Below, piece by piece: positions 60,471-64,000 of a stretch of DNA of 64,000 bases; the stretch's first letter is position 1; every line of letters starts with the position of its first letter. The notes under the pieces are model-generated. The model was not told the origin of the DNA and did no database searches. It was given only the letters and a program-made list of their open reading frames with translations. This stretch comes from Flectonema sp. DT1601 (lineage: Eukaryota; Euglenozoa; Diplonemea; Diplonemida; Diplonemidae). Position numbers and translations under genes: made by a program. The stretch spans positions 186,001-250,000 of the forward strand of contig OZ025846.1 of the NCBI GenBank assembly GCA_964019425.1. Reading direction: 5' to 3'.

Positions 60471-62339
60471 TTAGTCATTCCAAAAATAACCGGCCGCGAA
60501 AACCAGTTTTGCTTCGAGCAGCCATTGGTCAAAAATGCATCCATTTTCGAGATTTTTTACGAGGTGGAAAGGTTCGGCCCCAATCTCTCATTTTACGCGG
60601 TGGGATTATTTTTTTTTCACTTTTTTTACTGACCGTTAGAACCCGACAGGTGCGTTATGGGTACTAAGAGAATGTCACTGTCGGCATGGAAAAGTTAATC
60701 CTGTTGCTGCATTTAATTTTTTTCTGGAAAAAAAAGGGAAATGCATCAGAGATTGGCATTTTTTCTCGTAACTACACTTATTATTCCCTTAAGCACCAGC
60801 TTAAACTTCTCTCAATGAAGTGTCACACGTGCCACGAGATGCCAGCTGAGTGCTCCTCAGACAACTACAACTGCACCTCGCACACTAACGCGAAAAGACG
60901 GAATCCGAAGTTCAACAAGCTTCTTGAGTAACTTCGCGGTAGTCTTGAAATCCCGGCGTATGCTCCTCTGCGCTCAATCTGCAACGCTTGCTACCAGCGA
61001 GCAAAAAGGCTGACTAGTGATCCGCATTACGCATCCGTCAGTATCCCTGCAGAGCCGATCAATCCGGAACCGCTCTCCGATATTTTTGAACGCGTGAAAG
61101 AATCAGTTCCTGCTGTCCGTTCTCAGTTTTTGAGACTCTGTCTCACGCTAGGCTACACTGATAGCCAGATTAATGCCCATGTCAGGGATTCTTCAATGCG
61201 TAAGCAGCTACAGAGGCTGGAACAGCACGATCCCTCCCAATCAGTAAAGCAGCGCAGCCAAGACAGAGATATCTGGAACTTCTGGATTTCTAATGCACGC
61301 CCTGAGTCAAACCGCGTGGTCCTCAGCAAAGACTACATAACCGGCGAGACAAGTAAAGAGACAGTCCTCTATGTAAGAGAACCATACCTTGCCTTGTGGA
61401 GTGCCTTCTGCAGAACTCACACAGCTATCTCATATGCTCAGTTTTGTGACAAAAGGCCTGCTCATGTCAAATCTTGTCCGAATAACCCTCGATGCCGTTG
61501 CAGGTGGCACATGCAAATTGCACTTATCCTTCCTGCTTATATAAGACTTGTGGGCCTGAGAAGATTTCAGCTAACCCGCTTGAGTGACCTACCACTCATA
61601 CTATGTCGAGACCCGTCTTACAACTGTTTCTTTGGCCACTGCAACCAATGCAGGCCGTTGAACTTATTCTATCCCAAGGCGTTAAAATCCTGCTGGCTGC
61701 TTTGTACCGATTGATGAAGATGATCCAAATGTGGGGGTTGGTGCGAGCCAACTTTCAACTGCTACCAACACTGAGAGTGAGTCTATTTCAGAAACAACTG
61801 AACTCACCTCAGATTCTGGTGAGTCTTCTACTGACTCTTGCTCTGTTAGTGAATCTAGTTCTAGTTCCAGTTTCAGATCGCTGCGTTCAACTAGTTCTAT
61901 TATCGGTTCATTGCCGGTAGGAAAACGAAGAAAGCCAGCAGTAAAAGTTGCCAAAAGAGCTAAGCCTAATCAAAAATAAAAATAGGCTAAGTGTAGTGTA
62001 AGATGTACAAGGTACTGTTTTGCTTCGAGCAGCCTTTGTAACTGTTTCAGAGTAAAACATCCGACCAGGTACGGCCGGATATAGAACCATATACCGATCT
62101 TTCATTTTAGCACCCGGGGCAGCCGATTAGACATCAACAGTTCCATTATTCAAAAATTTCACCACACAAAAATGTCACAATTTTTTTGAATTTTAGCTGC
62201 ATATTTTTGAATCGCAGCGGGAATGAAATCAGCGGTGCAAAAGCGATTAAAATGGGTATTCGGTTTTAAGTTTTACTCCCTATTTTCACCTATGAAATAC
62301 TGGAACCCTAAAATGGACGGTTATTTTTGGAATGACTAA
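60471..62339 (+). mobile_element. 1.87 kb DNA transposon, TTAGTCATTCC ends, family unrecognised
   Basis: Ends are perfect 22-bp inverted repeats: TTAGTCATTCC followed by AAAAATAACCG, read inward from both sides. TATA flanks both (60467-60470 and 62340-62343), the likely target duplication. It carries coding sequence on the plus strand, opposite to all host genes. A direct repeat TTTTGCTTCGAGCAGCC lies near each end (about 60508 and 62015). The termini resemble those of the MITE at 44813. I could not match the protein to a known transposase superfamily. Confidence 0.8.
60812..61979 (+). pseudogene. Broken zinc-binding protein gene of the TTAGTCATTCC element
   Basis: Coding-like sequence from MKCHTCHEMPAECSSDNYNC onward, interrupted at least twice, so this copy is not intact unless undetected introns explain it. 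Cys/His clusters lie at the start (CHTCHE, CTSH), after about 55 residues (CNACYQRAKRL) and late (CPNNPRCRCRWH). The middle has YVREPYLALWSAFCRTHTAI with SYAQFCDKRPAHVKSC. The end is a Ser/Glu-rich acidic stretch followed by a basic tail (GKRRKPAVKVAKRAKPNQK) that looks like a nuclear signal. The C-x-C-x2-H layout after a KRP motif reminds me of uncharacterised transposon-linked proteins of invertebrates, but I cannot name a family. Whether it is the transposase is unknown. Confidence 0.55.
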
Positions 62340-62361
62340 TATATATTTTTTTTTTTTTTTT

Positions 62362-62492
62362 TTCATGTTTGATTATTTCCTCTTCATATTTTTTTTTTTC
62401 TTTTCTTTCTTTTTTTTTTTTTTTTCTCTGCCTCTCTCTTAATTCTGTTCGTTTCTTTGAAACGAAAATTCATTTGAATATTATTCCTTGGT
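62362..62492 (-). repeat. Inverted block A, right copy
   Basis: Inverted copy of 58157-58258, with a longer T run inside. On its right it abuts the end of the hAT element (block B). Confidence 0.8.
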
Positions 62493-62501
62493 CAGCAACC
62501 A

Positions 62502-64000
62502 TCATTGTCGCCCTTTGGGCCTGTTAAAAAAAAATAAAAATAAAAAGAAAGTTTACATCGGGAATAGGGCAGGAGCCAAAAGCTCCCAGTCCGTTACTTC
62601 CCACTTTATCGAAATTCGTGTAAGGTGGGGAACAACCTTGCTACCAATTTCCCTCCAGAATATTGCTGCATCCTTCTTCTGATGTGCTTTCTTTTGCCTC
62701 TCTACTGTAGCTGTTGACAACTCAGAGATAAGGGTGGTGCTGAACCCATGTCTTACCAGCCACCCTGCAAAGTAAGGCTGCATCAGGTTCTGCTGCTCCT
62801 CATTCAGACCCATCCCCTGCATTGCCCTTAACATCTTAAGAGCATCAAAACTGAAGTTAGACACAATGCGGGTGTTCAGGGACTGCAGTGCACTGCTTAC
62901 CAATTTTGATACCTTTGGATCACTTATTGCTTTCCATTTCCGTGTCACATACTCCAGCTGTCCCAGCACATCCTGCAACCCTGCCGAGTCACGCTGGAGG
63001 TTATCAGTTGCATATGCAACTGGCTGCACCAATTTTGCAGCAGTTTTCATCTTCTCGATGTCTGCTGCACAGCAAGGAAACAGGTTGTTTCCCCTTGCGT
63101 TTCAGCAGGAGATCTTCGAGTCTCACTGCCCGAACCCAGCAGTCGTATACTGTGTTCCATCGGGTACTGCCTATGCGTTTAAGTTGCAAAGGGCTTCCCT
63201 TTCGACCCTTCTGCACCTCAAGGAACAACTCCTTCCTTTTGGGGGTTGCCATCTCCTCTGTCAGATCCTTCACCTTATTGTATGCCGTTGAGAGGAGGGG
63301 GGTACCATTGATGAGATCCTTCATTAACAGCTGCAATGAATGTGCTGCACATCTGATAGTGAGGAGCTTCTCCTTCCCTGCAGCCTGAAGCATCTGCTCT
63401 AGAGCATCTGCGTCAATGCCCTCTGGGTCTTCTTCTCCTGCACTTTCACAAGATGCTGCACTGTCATTGTCAGTGTCTTCTTCAAGACTCTCCATCTCTG
63501 TGATGGTTTATTAAATCTTAGTTTGTAAAATGTTGGGCAGCAGGTAATGTTTGCTTTTTTAGATACATACTAACTGGAAGTGCTGCTTCCTTCAGGGCAT
63601 TCTGCATGCTCTTTGCATTGTCAGCACAGAAGGCAAGTGGGACAACATTAGCTTCAAGTAGCTCAGTAGTGATGCTTCGAAGTACCTTCAAGGCATCTGC
63701 AGCAGAAAAGCTAGTAACTACTACACTTCTAAAAAACAGGGCCATATGGCCATTGTGAATACTGAAGTTCAGCACTCGTCGCTTTCCAGGTAGTGTCGCC
63801 CCATCAAACATAATTGTAACATCATCACCTTCAAACCGCTTAAGCAACTTCTGACGGCAGGTATTCCCAAGCTTCTCAATGTGGGCAAGCAGACTCCTTC
63901 GCGTAACACCTGCAGGTGCAGACGTAATGCCAGTGAAAGTTGGATCTTCAACCACTTGCAGGGCTATCTTATTTTGGCAGAAGAACACAGCTATTTTGTC
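62502..64000 (-). mobile_element. hAT-superfamily DNA transposon, 5' part beyond window
   Basis: The 3' end, marked by CAGGCCCAAAGGGCGACAAT on the minus strand, lies near 62502-62525, where its similarity to the fragment at 58552-58648 also ends. Transposase coding sequence fills the rest to the right edge. The other terminus and the target duplication are off the window. Confidence 0.75.
62553..64000 (-). CDS. hAT transposase, partial
   Basis: The RNase H-like core is visible: DDVTIMFDGATLPGKRRVLN (first Asp), LAFCADNAKSMQNAL (second Asp), IRCAAHSLQLLMKDL (the conserved CAAH-L-L) and RIGSTRWNTVYDCWVRAV (the ST-RW motif), all hAT hallmarks. A 5' part with the BED zinc finger would lie beyond 64000. 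One cis-intron fits at about 63509-63570 (GTATGTAT to CATCACAG), joining ALPV to MESLEEDTDND. Near 63080-63100 the frame changes between KRKGKQP and CCAADIEKMKTAA, which is a one-base shift or a missed intron. The C-terminus DWELLAPALFPM then stops at 62553. Whether the element is active cannot be judged. Confidence 0.75.

Noticed and set aside
1-64000. tRNA and spliced-leader RNA genes
   Set aside because: I looked for B-box-like GGTTCGANNCC sites and for a donor-bearing small RNA repeat; the few matches lie in coding exons or lack a cloverleaf, so none is reported.

Overview
The window looks like nuclear DNA of a unicellular eukaryote. It has standard-code genes (TAA, TAG and TGA all end genes), short GT-AG introns (mostly 58-83 nt) and very many A or T homopolymers of 10-30 nt between genes. 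Every host gene I can support, about two dozen over 58 kb, lies on the minus strand. Nearly every start codon has an AG, often after a pyrimidine run, some 7-70 nt upstream, and several genes are only 60-200 nt apart. That is what polycistronic transcription with spliced-leader trans-splicing would leave. I infer a lineage of that kind: a euglenozoan such as a diplonemid is my best guess, with perkinsid or dinoflagellate relatives as alternatives. No spliced-leader RNA gene is visible, so this is not proven.

Layout. 0-9.3 kb: end of an unknown gene, a PDK/BCKDK-type mitochondrial kinase, a small ankyrin protein, a PH-domain pseudokinase next to a ubiquitin-like/ankyrin gene, and a PP1 inhibitor-2-like protein. 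9.3-20 kb: a gene desert of homopolymers and decayed dispersed repeats, holding a 3.5 kb Mutator-like element (MULE) that looks whole, with matching termini, a 9-bp target duplication and a three-exon transposase. 20-29 kb: a VWA protein with a prenylation motif, three unknown proteins, an RTRAF (hCLE) homologue, a secreted Cys-rich protein and a membrane-anchored sulfatase-fold protein lacking key catalytic residues. 30-42.4 kb: AP-1/2 beta-adaptin, MTG1-type GTPase, a three-exon 1104-residue zinc-rich protein, an XRN-like nuclease with a C-terminal membrane anchor and a SHOCT/PUB/PUB protein. 42.4-45.6 kb: scrambled LSU rRNA fragments and a 779-bp MITE.

45.6-52 kb: an unknown mitochondrial-looking protein, mannose-6-phosphate isomerase, and three tandem RPL12 genes encoding the same 165 residues. 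The third RPL12 copy has an extra intron filled with a 20-unit minisatellite whose every unit carries a splice-donor-like GTAAGT on the gene strand. 52-58 kb: a 1166-residue Q/H-rich protein and a secreted protein made of 29 copies of a 17-residue charged repeat. 58-64 kb: a transposon and satellite zone with inverted blocks, a hairpin-bearing satellite with higher-order structure, a 1.87 kb terminal-inverted-repeat element of unrecognised family related to the MITE, and part of an hAT transposon running off the right edge.

The genes are a mixed set (metabolism, trafficking, translation, mitochondrial GTPase, signalling) and do not form one pathway. The most unusual features are the one-strand layout, the minisatellite intron in a freshly homogenised ribosomal protein gene family, and the TYAGTCATTCC element family.
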